Shown in pieces: positions 34,275 through 43,325 of a stretch of DNA of 64,000 nucleotides (position 1 is its first letter; every line of letters begins with the position of its first letter). Below the pieces are notes generated by a model that ran no database searches, was not told the origin of the DNA, and saw only the letters and a program-made list of their open reading frames with translations. The translations under genes were made by a program, and so were the position numbers. The DNA comes from Pseudobacteroides sp. GTDB lineage: Bacteria; Bacillota; Clostridia; Acetivibrionales; DSM-2933. Where the stretch lies: assembly GCF_036567765.1 (NCBI RefSeq), contig NZ_DATCTU010000122.1, positions 117,445 to 181,444 of the forward strand. Direction: 5' to 3'.

Positions 34275-36176
34275 ATGACACAATGTATAGGTGATTGCAG
34301 AACATGTACATCTTCACATGCTTCTATTCAGGAAATGCACATACGAACAAAAGAGCTTGGAATAAAGACGACATTTGACAGATACCAGGATCAGCTCCCG
34401 CAGTGCGGCTTCGGGATGGAAGGTGTATGCTGCCAGCTTTGCTCCCATGGACCTTGCCGAATAACTCCCAAAGCACCGAGAGCAATTTGCGGAGCTACAG
34501 CAGATACTATTGCCGCCAGAAATATGTTAAGACTTGAGTGTCACGGCCTTTCAGCTTACTGCCACCAATTGGAGGAGGCTATCGATACCTTAAGGGCTAC
34601 TGCACAGGGCAAGACCCCTTATACTATATATGAAGAAGGTAAATTAAGAGAAGTTGCAGCTCTTCTTGGGCTTGACAATAAAAAAGAAAAGAACGCATTG
34701 GCAATTGATCTTGCAGATGCCATAACGAATGAACTTAGAAAAGGAACAAATGAACCCTTGAAACTGGTAGAGCTCCTTGCACCAAAGGGCAGGCTTGAGA
34801 AATGGGGCAAGCTTGGAATTATTCCTGGCGGACCCTTATCTGAGCTAAGAGACGCAATGACAATGACAATGTCCAATATAAACACAGACCCTGTGAGCCT
34901 CTTGCTCACTGCAATGAAGCTTTCAATTGCAACAGGCTATATGGGGTTGATTGCCACAATTACTCTTCAGGACATCATTTTGGGTAATCCACAGATAGGA
35001 AAAACAGAGGCTGATCTTGGTGTAATAGATCCGAATACAGTTAACATTGTAGCCCATGGTCACGTTCCATATGTGGCTGTGGCAGTTCTTAACGAAATTG
35101 CCAACAATAAGGAGCTGCAAAACCGTGCAAAGGCACTTGGTGCTAACGGCATCAAGCTATACGGTTCAATGGATACAGGACAGGAGTTGCTTCAAAGAAT
35201 GGGTACTGCCGGAAAGGGTTATGCAGGGCAGCTTGGTAACTGGCTTACACAAGAACTCATGGTGTCCACTGGTGCAATTGACCTTGTTATGATGGACTTA
35301 AACTGTTCCATTCCTGGTATGAAGCTTGCGGCTGACAAGTTTCATACCAAGGTTGTATCAGTATCCCATGTCATAAGAATGGAAGGGGTAGATACAAATA
35401 TCGACTACAAGCCTGAAAAGGTTAAGGAACAAGCTGTAGAGCTTATCAATCTTGCTTTGGAAGCATATAAAAACAGGGGCAAGGTAAATGCAGTTCACAT
35501 TCCTAAATATAAATCCGAAGTAGTCGCCGGTGTAGGCGTTGAATCACTGCTTAACGTCCTTGGCGGAAGCTTGGACCCGCTCCTTAACGTAATAAAGGAT
35601 GGTGCAATTAAAGGTATTGCAGCTGTTGTTGGATGTACTAACAACAGAAACGGCCATGACTCATCCTCCATCACTCTAATAAAGGAACTTTTAAAGAGAG
35701 ATATCCTGGTCATAACCTCGGGATGCGTCTCTAGCGGTGCTCAGATTGAAGGCCTCCAGACACTGGAAGCTGCAAAATACGCAGGAGAAAAGCTCAAGGG
35801 AATATGTAAAGCCCTTGGTGTTCCCCCTGTATTAAACTTCGGTTCATGTATAGACATCGGAAGGATAGGTATTGCAGTAACAGCTATAGCCAATGCACTT
35901 GGTGTTGATACCAGCGACCTTCCTGTAGCAGCATCAGCACCGGAGTATCTTGAGCAAAAAGCTGTAGCCGACGGTTTCTTTGCAGTAACCTTTGGACTTC
36001 TCACCCATCTTGGCCCGGTTCCGCCGGTTGCGGGAGCACCTGGTGTTGTAAGGATTCTCACACAGGATGTTGAAGCTTTGGTAGGCGGTAAGGTATGCGT
36101 TGAGCAGGATATGGTAAAAGCGGCTGAAGCCATTGAAAGCCATATTGTTTCTAAAAGAAAAGCTCTTGGTATTTAG
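34275..36176 (+). CDS. cooS: Anaerobic Ni-CO dehydrogenase catalytic subunit, variant active site
   Basis: 633 residues, CooS family (CO + H2O to CO2 with ferredoxin reduction). The D- and B-cluster cysteines are present: QCGFGMEGVCCQLCSHGPC (44-61) and C72. C-cluster ligands by motif: H261 (HGH), C344 (DLNCSIP), C454 (VVGCTNN), C484 (TSGCVSS), C525 (NFGSCID) and the Lys in ASAPEYLEQKA. The motif that normally reads GICCTGNE is GSMDTGQE here (297-304), so one metal-ligand Cys is absent. The normal AAHSDH region reads SAYCHQ, so the catalytic His is Tyr95. Extra N-terminal Cys (4, 8, 11) are unusual. Leads an operon with cooF-like and FAD/NAD oxidoreductase genes. Confidence 0.93.
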   Translation: MTQCIGDCRTCTSSHASIQEMHIRTKELGIKTTFDRYQDQLPQCGFGMEGVCCQLCSHGPCRITPKAPRAICGATADTIAARNMLRLECHGLSAYCHQLEEAIDTLRATAQGKTPYTIYEEGKLREVAALLGLDNKKEKNALAIDLADAITNELRKGTNEPLKLVELLAPKGRLEKWGKLGIIPGGPLSELRDAMTMTMSNINTDPVSLLLTAMKLSIATGYMGLIATITLQDIILGNPQIGKTEADLGVIDPNTVNIVAHGHVPYVAVAVLNEIANNKELQNRAKALGANGIKLYGSMDTGQELLQRMGTAGKGYAGQLGNWLTQELMVSTGAIDLVMMDLNCSIPGMKLAADKFHTKVVSVSHVIRMEGVDTNIDYKPEKVKEQAVELINLALEAYKNRGKVNAVHIPKYKSEVVAGVGVESLLNVLGGSLDPLLNVIKDGAIKGIAAVVGCTNNRNGHDSSSITLIKELLKRDILVITSGCVSSGAQIEGLQTLEAAKYAGEKLKGICKALGVPPVLNFGSCIDIGRIGIAVTAIANALGVDTSDLPVAASAPEYLEQKAVADGFFAVTFGLLTHLGPVPPVAGAPGVVRILTQDVEALVGGKVCVEQDMVKAAEAIESHIVSKRKALGI

Positions 36177-36197
36177 GAATAAGGGAGGCAAGTTTCT

Positions 36198-36707
36198 ATG
36201 AAGAGAATATATGTTATCAAAGAAAAATGTAATGGTTGCATGAACTGTGTGGTAGCTTGCCAGAAGGCACATGCCGATTCGGAGTTTTATGCATCGATCA
36301 GAGATTCCGAGCCTACAAGGATACACCTTCAGGTGGTTGAAAGGAGCCCTGTGCCCCTGGTATGCCGTCACTGTGAGGAGCCTGCATGCGTTAAGGCCTG
36401 TATGACCGGAGCAATGCAGAAGGATGAGAAAACAGGCATTGTATCAAATGAGTTTAATCCTCAAAAGTGCATCGGCTGCTGGATGTGCGTCATGGCCTGT
36501 CCATTTGGGGTAATATCCCTCAAACAGGATGGTGACAGAAAAATTGCCGTCAAGTGTGATATATGCGTCAAAAGAGGATCACCGGCCTGCGTGGATTCAT
36601 GTCCAAAAGGTGCTATAGTGTATATGGAGGATGAAGAATTTGCAGAATACAAGAGGCAGTTGTCTCTGGAAAACATTGCTTCAGATCAGGGTGGTGATGA
36701 ACAGTGA
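36198..36707 (+). CDS. cooF: CooF-like electron-transfer protein with four [4Fe-4S] sites
   Basis: 169 residues. Four Cys sets are visible: CNGCMNCVVAC (near 13-23), CRHCEEPACVKAC (54-66), CIGCWMCVMACP (93-104) and CDICVKRGSPACVDSCP (118-134). This is the usual partner that takes electrons from CooS. The gene lies 21 bp after cooS and overlaps the next gene by four bases. Confidence 0.93.
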   Translation: MKRIYVIKEKCNGCMNCVVACQKAHADSEFYASIRDSEPTRIHLQVVERSPVPLVCRHCEEPACVKACMTGAMQKDEKTGIVSNEFNPQKCIGCWMCVMACPFGVISLKQDGDRKIAVKCDICVKRGSPACVDSCPKGAIVYMEDEEFAEYKRQLSLENIASDQGGDEQ

Positions 36708-37993
36708 AGTACCTTATTATTGGAAACGGAGCTGCGGGCATAGCCGCAGCTGAAAAAATCCGCAAGCTTGATGAAAATGGTGATATATCCATCATTTCTT
36801 CAGAAAAATACGCGGTCTATTCAAAGTGCTTGCTTCCGGATTTTTTATCAGGGGAGCTCTCCGAGGAAAGATTATATATACGCAATATAGATTTTTATGA
36901 GAAGAATAGTATTAATATTCATTACAGCCAAAAGGTTACCGACATTGATTTCAAGCTAAAAAAAGTAATGACTGAAAATACAGATGATAATATTAAATCC
37001 TGCTCAATTTATGAATATGATAAGCTTTTGATTGCAACAGGCAGCACCCAGCTTCTTCCCCCGATAGAAGGTATAAGTCAGTCCAACACGTACTTTTTAA
37101 GTACCCTTGATGATACAAAAAGGATCATAGAGGACTCTAAAGACGCAAGGAAGATTATAATCATCGGAGCGGGTTTCGTGGGGCTGGAAGCAGCGTTTAA
37201 CCTTTATAAAAAAGGCAAGGAGGTAACTGTCATTGAAAGAGCTCCGAGAGTGCTTCCGGGACAATTGGATGAAATAGCCTCCGGTATGATTCAAAACGGT
37301 TTGGAAGAGGAAGGAATACGACTTGTTTTAAATGCTTCCATTTCAAAGGTGACTTCCTCTATTTATTCAAACATCGTAAAGATGTTTACAGGGGTAAATA
37401 CCAAGTCAGTTATTTTAGATGACGGGCGAAGGTTCAAAGCCGACATGATTATTGCCGCAGCGGGCTCAAGACCTAACCTTGGCTTTATGAAAGCTCAGAA
37501 ATTAGCTGTGGGTAGGGGTATTACAGTTGATAAATACATGCAGACTTCAATAAAAGATGTGTATGCAGCTGGAGATGTTGTAGAATCCATTGATGCCGTA
37601 ACTGAAGCAAAATCTTTAAGCCCTATTTGGCCAAATGCGGTAATTCAGGGCGAAACTGCCGGAAGTAACATGGCCGGCGTAGCTCGTGAGTTTAGCAGTC
37701 TTATCAGCATGCAGAATGCTTCAGAATTCAGGGAAATTCCTATGATTTCAATGGGAATCACAGCTCCTGATGGTCCAGAGTATGAAGAATACCTGGACTA
37801 TAGGCCTATAGATGTGGTTTACCGCAAGCTGGTAATAAGAGATGATACTATCGTTGGGATGATTTTTCTCGGGGACATCAAGAATTCAGGTGTAATAGGT
37901 GCACTAATGAAGCAGAAGATCAATGTGGGCAAGCTTAAAAGTAATTTGCTGAATCCCAATTTCGGGTACAGTGAAGTAGGTTTTTTATCATGA
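36704..37993 (+). CDS. FAD/NAD-linked oxidoreductase of the CO dehydrogenase operon
   Basis: 429 residues from a GTG that overlaps the cooF stop. Two dinucleotide folds: GNGAAGIAAAEKI at the N-terminus (FAD) and IIGAGFVGLEAAFNLYKKG near 150 (NAD). VYAAGDVVES near 290 is the second FAD contact. Class I pyridine nucleotide-disulfide reductase fold without a redox CxxxxC, like NADH oxidase or rubredoxin reductase. CooS-CooF-oxidoreductase clusters are known and are thought to pass electrons from CO to NAD(P) or to oxygen-detoxifying carriers. Confidence 0.92.
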   Translation: MKYLIIGNGAAGIAAAEKIRKLDENGDISIISSEKYAVYSKCLLPDFLSGELSEERLYIRNIDFYEKNSINIHYSQKVTDIDFKLKKVMTENTDDNIKSCSIYEYDKLLIATGSTQLLPPIEGISQSNTYFLSTLDDTKRIIEDSKDARKIIIIGAGFVGLEAAFNLYKKGKEVTVIERAPRVLPGQLDEIASGMIQNGLEEEGIRLVLNASISKVTSSIYSNIVKMFTGVNTKSVILDDGRRFKADMIIAAAGSRPNLGFMKAQKLAVGRGITVDKYMQTSIKDVYAAGDVVESIDAVTEAKSLSPIWPNAVIQGETAGSNMAGVAREFSSLISMQNASEFREIPMISMGITAPDGPEYEEYLDYRPIDVVYRKLVIRDDTIVGMIFLGDIKNSGVIGALMKQKINVGKLKSNLLNPNFGYSEVGFLS

Positions 37994-38017
37994 GTTAGCA
38001 TATAAGATGCACATAAG

Positions 38018-38115
38018 AGGCTGATGCAAAACCACCACTTAATCACATAATACTGTGCAGATTTGAAAATATAGATCACAATATTATCCGGTTAAAAGGT
38101 ATTTTGCAGCAGCCT
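38018..38115 (+). terminator. Long inverted-repeat terminator of the cooS operon
   Basis: AGGCTG-A-TGCAAAA pairs with TTTTGCA-G-CAGCCT over 13 bp across about 70 nt. It lies 25 bp after the oxidoreductase stop. No strong T run follows, so it may be a repeat rather than a strict terminator. Confidence 0.45.
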
Positions 38116-38170
38116 ATTTCTGCTATTCTATATTCTTTCATACCGCATATATATTTATGGGGTGGAATTG

Positions 38171-38881
38171 ATGATTTTAATTATAAAAAAAGGCAAACTT
38201 TTTTTGCTTATCTCCCTCATAATAGTTTCAATAGTATTAGCAGGCGGTTATCTCATTTATTGGGTGCAAAGCAGCAGAGCAAAACATGCCATAAAAAATC
38301 AACCTGAATATATGATACTGGTGCAAGTAGACGAAAAAACATTATATTTATATGAAGATGGTAAATGCATAAAGCTATATCCCATAGCATCAGGCCACCC
38401 GAAATGGCCTTCTCCCATAGGCAGTTGGAAAATCGTAAACAAAAGTAAATGGGGTGAAGGGTTTGGCGGGCATTGGCTGGGTTTGAATGTCAAGTGGGGT
38501 GAATACGGTATTCACGGCACTACAGATCAGGGCTCCATTGGAAGGGCCGTAAGCCATGGTTGTATACGAATGTTCAACTGGGACGTAAAAGAGTTATATG
38601 ACACTGTTCCAACAGGCACACCTGTGATAATCAAAAACGGAACCTTCGGCCCTTTTGGAACAGGCTTTAGGGATCTAATACCCGGGGACAGGGGAGCAGA
38701 TGTCCTGGCTGTCCAAGTACGACTTAAGGAGCTTGGTTATTTCAATGGATACGAATCGGGAATATATGAAGATGATTTAAAAAGAGCCTTGATTAAATTT
38801 CTGAAGGACAATAACCTGGAAGTAGACACTACAATTACCCGTAATGTCTACAATGCCATGGGTCTTAAGGAATTTGAATAA
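38171..38881 (+). CDS. L,D-transpeptidase (YkuD) with peptidoglycan-binding domain
   Basis: 236 residues. N-terminal membrane anchor (about 5-28). YkuD catalytic domain with HGTTDQGSIGRAVSHGCIRM (catalytic Cys in SHGCIR, near residue 137), and a C-terminal PG_binding_1 domain (about 180-235, GADVLAVQVRLKELGYF). It makes 3-3 peptidoglycan crosslinks or attaches proteins at the outer face of the membrane. The ATG at 38171 lies five bases after GGGGTGG; an upstream in-frame GTG overlaps that site. Confidence 0.92.
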   Translation: MILIIKKGKLFLLISLIIVSIVLAGGYLIYWVQSSRAKHAIKNQPEYMILVQVDEKTLYLYEDGKCIKLYPIASGHPKWPSPIGSWKIVNKSKWGEGFGGHWLGLNVKWGEYGIHGTTDQGSIGRAVSHGCIRMFNWDVKELYDTVPTGTPVIIKNGTFGPFGTGFRDLIPGDRGADVLAVQVRLKELGYFNGYESGIYEDDLKRALIKFLKDNNLEVDTTITRNVYNAMGLKEFE

Positions 38882-38894
38882 GCAAAGAAGCATA

Positions 38895-40340
38895 TTAAAT
38901 ATCGACTCTGCTTACCTTACGAATCCTTCCCTTTATAGGTCTGCCCTGCAATTCCTCCAAAACCAATTCTCCTTTATTGTTCAGTACTTCTACAAAAGTT
39001 GATACATCCATTATATTGATGATGCCTATGTCCTCCGAAGTCATGCCTTTTATGTTGCAGAGAGTGCCCACAATATCAACGGGTCTCATCTTTGTTTTCT
39101 TACCTGCATTGATGTGCAGTTTCATTATATCCTTGCTGAGTTGTGCACCCTTTATTTCTTTAATTTCAGGTGCAGCATTTGTCTTCTCAATAAAATCCTG
39201 CTTTAAGCTGCTTACAGTTTCTCTTTCAGGCTTTTCCTTCAAGGGAATTTCCTTGCCTATATATTTATGTATATTGTTTAGCAGCTTATCTTCATTTGGA
39301 GTTACAAAGGTTATTGCTCTTCCTTCTTTATTTACACGCCCTGTTCTGCCTATTCTGTGAACATAGCTTTCACTGTCCCTAGGTATATCATAATTGATGA
39401 CAAGTGAAATATCATCTATATCAATACCTCTTGCTGCTACATCCGTTGCAATAAGGTATCTGAAACAGCCTTGCCTGAAGTCATTAATAGCTCTTAACCT
39501 GTCACGCTGCTCCATTCCTCCGTGAATCTTTTCACAAGCATAATTTAAATTGGCCAGCCTATTATAGACCTGATCCACCATTTGCTTTGTATTACAGAAT
39601 ATTATACAGCTGTCTGGGTTTTCAACTATTGTTATATCGCGTAAAAGCTGCATCTTTTCTCGTTGATCTACGACATACCTTTCCTGATATATTCTCTCAA
39701 TCGCAGGATTTTGATCCTCTATTTCCACGTAAATAGGTTGTCTCATGTATTTTTCACATAAAGCCTGTATATCTTTAGGCATTGTAGCTGATAGAAGGAT
39801 TGTCACCCTCTCTTTTGGCAAGCCGAGTATTATAGTTTCAATTTGCTCGATGAAACCCATATCAAGCATTTCATCTGCTTCATCCAAGACAAGGTATTTT
39901 ATTTTTGATGTATCCAGTGTATTTCTTTCAAGATGGTCTATTATACGACCAGGTGTGCCAACTACTATGTGAGTCTTTTGCCGTATCTCCTTTTCCTGAT
40001 TATAAAAGGGAGATTTGCCTACTATTGCAGCTACTTTAAGCCTTTTAAACCTGCCTATATTAAAAATATCTTCTTTTATCTGTATGGCAAGCTCTCTAGT
40101 AGGCGTAACCACTAATGCCTGGGGCTTGTTCTCCTCCCAGTCGGTTAAATGGCAAATAGGGATAGCAAAAGCTGCAGTCTTTCCGCTTCCGGTCTGGGAC
40201 TTCACTATAATGTCCTTTCCATCCAATACAGCGGGTATAACTTGGTGCTGAACACATGTAGGCTTTTTATAATTCAGAATGTCTACTGCCTTTTTTATTT
40301 CATCACTCAATTTATAATTATCAAAATTGTTTTTTTCCAT
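38895..40340 (-). CDS. DEAD-box RNA helicase, DbpA/CshA-like
   Basis: 481 residues from the ATG at 40340 (AAGGG upstream). Motifs in order: Q motif (PTCVQHQVIPAVL), Walker A (KSQTGSGKTAAF), PTRELA, DEAD (LVLDEADEML), SAT, ATDVAARGID and HRIGRTGR. A C-terminal DbpA-type RNA-binding domain (about 405-481, MRPVDIVGTLCNIKG) suggests 23S rRNA targeting and ribosome assembly. It is convergent with the L,D-transpeptidase gene. Confidence 0.93.
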   Translation of the reverse strand: MEKNNFDNYKLSDEIKKAVDILNYKKPTCVQHQVIPAVLDGKDIIVKSQTGSGKTAAFAIPICHLTDWEENKPQALVVTPTRELAIQIKEDIFNIGRFKRLKVAAIVGKSPFYNQEKEIRQKTHIVVGTPGRIIDHLERNTLDTSKIKYLVLDEADEMLDMGFIEQIETIILGLPKERVTILLSATMPKDIQALCEKYMRQPIYVEIEDQNPAIERIYQERYVVDQREKMQLLRDITIVENPDSCIIFCNTKQMVDQVYNRLANLNYACEKIHGGMEQRDRLRAINDFRQGCFRYLIATDVAARGIDIDDISLVINYDIPRDSESYVHRIGRTGRVNKEGRAITFVTPNEDKLLNNIHKYIGKEIPLKEKPERETVSSLKQDFIEKTNAAPEIKEIKGAQLSKDIMKLHINAGKKTKMRPVDIVGTLCNIKGMTSEDIGIINIMDVSTFVEVLNNKGELVLEELQGRPIKGRIRKVSRVDI

Positions 40341-40458
40341 TTTCCCTTCTCTTTCTATATATTTTGCAATAATCACTTTGCATTAGTAAGATATTGCAAA
40401 AATTTTCTTGATTGATATACTGCAAAAAATCAGTCTTAATAATGCAAATGCACACGCT

Positions 40459-41205
40459 TCAACGGTCTTCAGTGCTTTTTAATTTTTTATAAATCACAAA
40501 CGTTGACAGACACATAAATGTCAACGTAGATATATTAAAACACGCCGGACCCATAAACCCGCCAATGGGGGCAGGAAGTATAAAAATTAGCGGAAATAAT
40601 AAAAGCGATATACAAAGTGGGTTAAATACCGCCATCCATTTAGGATACCTTGTTTTGCCTCTAATTATTAATACTGCATAAATTATTGAGCTAAATAAAA
40701 GCTCTGCCAGCATAATAAAAACTATTATATTCCAATAGTAATCAAACTTTTTTACCAACTCCAATGTAATTTCATTTCCAATTCCGGCTTGGTGATGAAG
40801 TCTCCAGCCTGTTCCGATATAAGCATATGATACATGAAACGCAACTCCCATTATTAGTGCATGGGCTTCTATAAGCACTACTATCAGCTGCATAACTCTT
40901 CCTGATGGCTTCAATCCCTGATAAACAGATATCAGTCCAGCCAGCTGAAAAGGTAGCACAATTATACCCATAAAAGCACCTGCAGTTATTCTCCAATCCG
41001 GCAAATAAGCCATACTTTCAGTTCCCAGCTTAAGAAATGAGCTTGCTGAATTGGGTCGCCCAATCAAAATAAAATCACTTATTATTGTCAGCAGCACACC
41101 TGCAATGCCTACAAGCCCCAATACCAGAACATTTTTTGCCTTTCCGCCCTTATCTCCCAAAAGTTTTTCACCTTTCTCTACAATTAAATGATATATGGAA
41201 ATCAA
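40459..41205 (-). CDS. Seven-helix membrane protein, DUF6796-like
   Basis: 248 residues with seven predicted hydrophobic helices and a short cytoplasmic N-terminus. It has motifs PDWRITAGAF, EAHALIMGVAFHVSYAYIG and GGFMGPACFNIS. I recall this pattern from DUF6796 proteins; function unknown. A Crp/Fnr-like site lies 124 bp upstream, and a ferredoxin-tail remnant lies between the two. Confidence 0.6.
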   Translation of the reverse strand: MISIYHLIVEKGEKLLGDKGGKAKNVLVLGLVGIAGVLLTIISDFILIGRPNSASSFLKLGTESMAYLPDWRITAGAFMGIIVLPFQLAGLISVYQGLKPSGRVMQLIVVLIEAHALIMGVAFHVSYAYIGTGWRLHHQAGIGNEITLELVKKFDYYWNIIVFIMLAELLFSSIIYAVLIIRGKTRYPKWMAVFNPLCISLLLFPLIFILPAPIGGFMGPACFNISTLTFMCLSTFVIYKKLKSTEDR

Positions 41206-41256
41206 TTATATCATAATTAAAGGCCTATTAATACCAAATGAGCCTATTATCTTGCT

Positions 41257-41319
41257 TTATTCTCTTACCTTAATTGCCTCAACCGGACATTGCTCTTGAA
41301 CATCCTTAACTTCCTCAAT
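41257..41319 (-). pseudogene. Remnant of a ferredoxin C-terminus
   Basis: Twenty codons on the minus strand read IEEVKDVQEQCPVEAIKVRE then stop. This matches the last segment of clostridial ferredoxins (Cys-Pro ligand of the second cluster). An in-frame stop lies directly upstream. The rest of the gene is missing. Confidence 0.65.
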
Positions 41320-41328
41320 TTATGTATC

Positions 41329-41344
41329 TGTGACTTATATCACA
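41329..41344. promoter_or_regulatory. Crp/Fnr-type operator
   Basis: TGTGACTTATATCACA: arms differ from TGTGAT/ATCACA at one position. It precedes the ferredoxin remnant and the 40459-41205 membrane protein. Confidence 0.55.
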
Positions 41345-41345
41345 T

Positions 41346-41399
41346 AAAAAAAACTGCAATGCAATATGGTTAACCCATATCACGATTGCAGTTTTTTTC
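41346..41399. terminator. Bidirectional terminator
   Basis: ACTGCAAT and ATTGCAGT form the outer stem, ATATGG/CCATAT the inner one, with A7 and T7 tracts outside. It ends the 51-residue Cys-rich gene upstream. Confidence 0.85.
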
Positions 41400-41526
41400 T
41401 GTCTACTTGCAGGGAGACAAATAAAAATTTAATAACACAAAAAGCATGCATCTAAATAATAATTATCGGCAAGCATTTTGCAATTTATATATTAATAAAA
41501 TTCACTTTTTATTAAACAAAAATAAA

Positions 41527-41682
41527 TTATTCCTCAAGTTCCGGAGTATAATTATTGCATTCCATTTTCAATTTTGTTTGTTGGTAAGGCAATCCTGAAA
41601 CAGTACAGAAGAAATCATTGATATTTTCAGAATTAAGGAAACAAAGATTTTTGCAGAAATAACAATTCTTTTCACAATACAT
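41527..41682 (-). CDS. Small cysteine-rich protein
   Basis: 51 residues from the ATG at 41682, with GGAGGG eight bases upstream. The start MYCEKNCYFCKNLCF gives C-x3-C-x2-C-x3-C, with further Cys at 26 and 41. It may bind a metal or cluster. Not recognised. Its 3' neighbour is a strong bidirectional terminator. Confidence 0.6.
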   Translation of the reverse strand: MYCEKNCYFCKNLCFLNSENINDFFCTVSGLPYQQTKLKMECNNYTPELEE

Positions 41683-41927
41683 TATAGTTCCCTCCGTTGG
41701 GCTTAGTATATCCGACCTCATTGCCGGAAATATGAAATTAAAAGCTTTCATATATATTATACTAAAATTATACCAAAAGTGACCCTATATTAAAAGTGTT
41801 AATAATCTATTAGGCTATTTTTTTGTTAGACTATTACAGGTTGTGATTTTAAGGATATCTTGGTCAGGTGATGTTTTTGCAGAAGGACCAAAGATTGAAG
41901 GTATCGGAGGAAATAGAAACAATAAAG

Positions 41928-41962
41928 AATAACCTTCCGCTAAATTTCAACAGAAGGTTATT
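41928..41962 (-). terminator. Intrinsic terminator of the glutamate dehydrogenase gene
   Basis: AATAACCTTC/GAAGGTTATT stem, 10 bp, with a 15-nt loop. It lies 26 bp after the gdhA stop; the minus strand continues with TTTATTG. Confidence 0.75.
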
Positions 41963-41987
41963 TTTGAGTTTCTGGAATGTCTGAATC

Positions 41988-43325
41988 TTAGTATGCTACA
42001 CCATGTGCATACATTGCACCTGCAACTTTTAAGAATCCGGCAATATTAGCACCCATAACAAGGTTGTCTTCATCTCCGTATTCTTTCGCTGCCGTACTTG
42101 CAGCTTTGTATATGTTAATCATAATATTCTTTAATTTAGCATCAACTTCTTCGAATGTCCATGAATATCTCATGCTGTTCTGTGACATTTCAAGAGCTGA
42201 AGTAGCAACTCCACCCGCATTTGCAGCTTTTGCCGGGCCAAAGATAACTTTGTTTTTGAGGAATACTTCAATTGCTTCTGGAGTTGAAGGCATATTTGCA
42301 CCTTCTCCAACAGCATAGCATCCGTTAGCAACAAGAGCCTTAGCAGAAGCTTCATCTATTTCATTTTGTGTAGCACTTGGAAGAGCTATGTCACATTTAA
42401 TTGTCCAGATTCCTGCACAACCTTCTGTGTATGTTGCATTTGGATGGTATTTAACGTATTCGCTTATTCTCTTTCTTTCAACTTCTTTAATTCTTTGAAC
42501 TGTATCTAATTTGATACCTTCAGCATCATATATATAACCGTTTGAATCACTTAAAGCAACAACCTTACCACCTAATTCATGTACCTTTTTAGTTGCATAT
42601 ATAGCAACGTTACCTGAACCTGATACAACAACTGTTGTTCCTTTGAATGATTTTCCCTTAGCTTTTAAAGCTTCATCCATAAAGTAGCAGAGTCCGTATC
42701 CTGTAGCTTCAGTTCTTGCCAAGCTGCCGCCCCAAGTTAATCCTTTACCGGTTAATACTCCTGTAAAGTCGTTTCTAAGGCGTTTATACTGTCCGTACAT
42801 GAAACCGATTTCTCTTGCTCCAGTACCAATGTCTCCTGCAGGAACGTCAGTGTTTTCACCGATATGCCTTTGCAATTCTGTCATAAAGCTCTGGCAGAAA
42901 CGCATAACTTCACCATCGGATTTACCTTTAGGATCGAAGTCACTTCCACCCTTACCGCCGCCTATTGGCAAACCTGTCAATGAGTTTTTGAATATTTGTT
43001 CAAATCCGAGGAATTTAAGGATACTTGCATTTACTGAGGGATGAAGTCTCAAACCGCCCTTGTAAGGACCGATTGCACTGTTGAATTGAATTCTGAATCC
43101 TCTGTTTACGTGTACCTTGCCGTTGTCATCAACCCATGGCACTCTGAAGAAAATTTGTCTTTCAGGTTCAACAATTCTGTCAAATATTCCAGCTGCAACC
43201 CATTCCGGTTTCTTTTCTGCTACTGGCTCTAATGACTCTAATACTTCCTTAACCGCCTGATGGAATTCAGGCTCATTTGGATTTCTTTTGATAACATTTT
43301 CCATTACACTTGCGAGTATTTTCAT
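41988..43325 (-). CDS. gdhA: Glutamate dehydrogenase, hexameric class
   Basis: 445 residues. Interconverts 2-oxoglutarate plus ammonia and glutamate. The catalytic Lys region is present (GGLRLHPSVN, then LPIGGGKGGSDFDPKGKS at about 114-131, and DVPAGDIGTGAREIGFMYGQYK). The coenzyme fold carries VVVSGSGNVAIYAT. Hexameric class by length and by the N-terminal region; NADP is likely. Its start is preceded by AGGGGG. Single gene with its own terminator. Confidence 0.95.
   Translation of the reverse strand: MKILASVMENVIKRNPNEPEFHQAVKEVLESLEPVAEKKPEWVAAGIFDRIVEPERQIFFRVPWVDDNGKVHVNRGFRIQFNSAIGPYKGGLRLHPSVNASILKFLGFEQIFKNSLTGLPIGGGKGGSDFDPKGKSDGEVMRFCQSFMTELQRHIGENTDVPAGDIGTGAREIGFMYGQYKRLRNDFTGVLTGKGLTWGGSLARTEATGYGLCYFMDEALKAKGKSFKGTTVVVSGSGNVAIYATKKVHELGGKVVALSDSNGYIYDAEGIKLDTVQRIKEVERKRISEYVKYHPNATYTEGCAGIWTIKCDIALPSATQNEIDEASAKALVANGCYAVGEGANMPSTPEAIEVFLKNKVIFGPAKAANAGGVATSALEMSQNSMRYSWTFEEVDAKLKNIMINIYKAASTAAKEYGDEDNLVMGANIAGFLKVAGAMYAHGVAY

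Noticed and set aside
41850..41940. Short plus frame reading SGDVFAEGPKIEGIGGN
   Set aside because: Looks protein-like but is under 35 codons, lacks a ribosome site and runs into the gdhA terminator. I could not tie it to a family.
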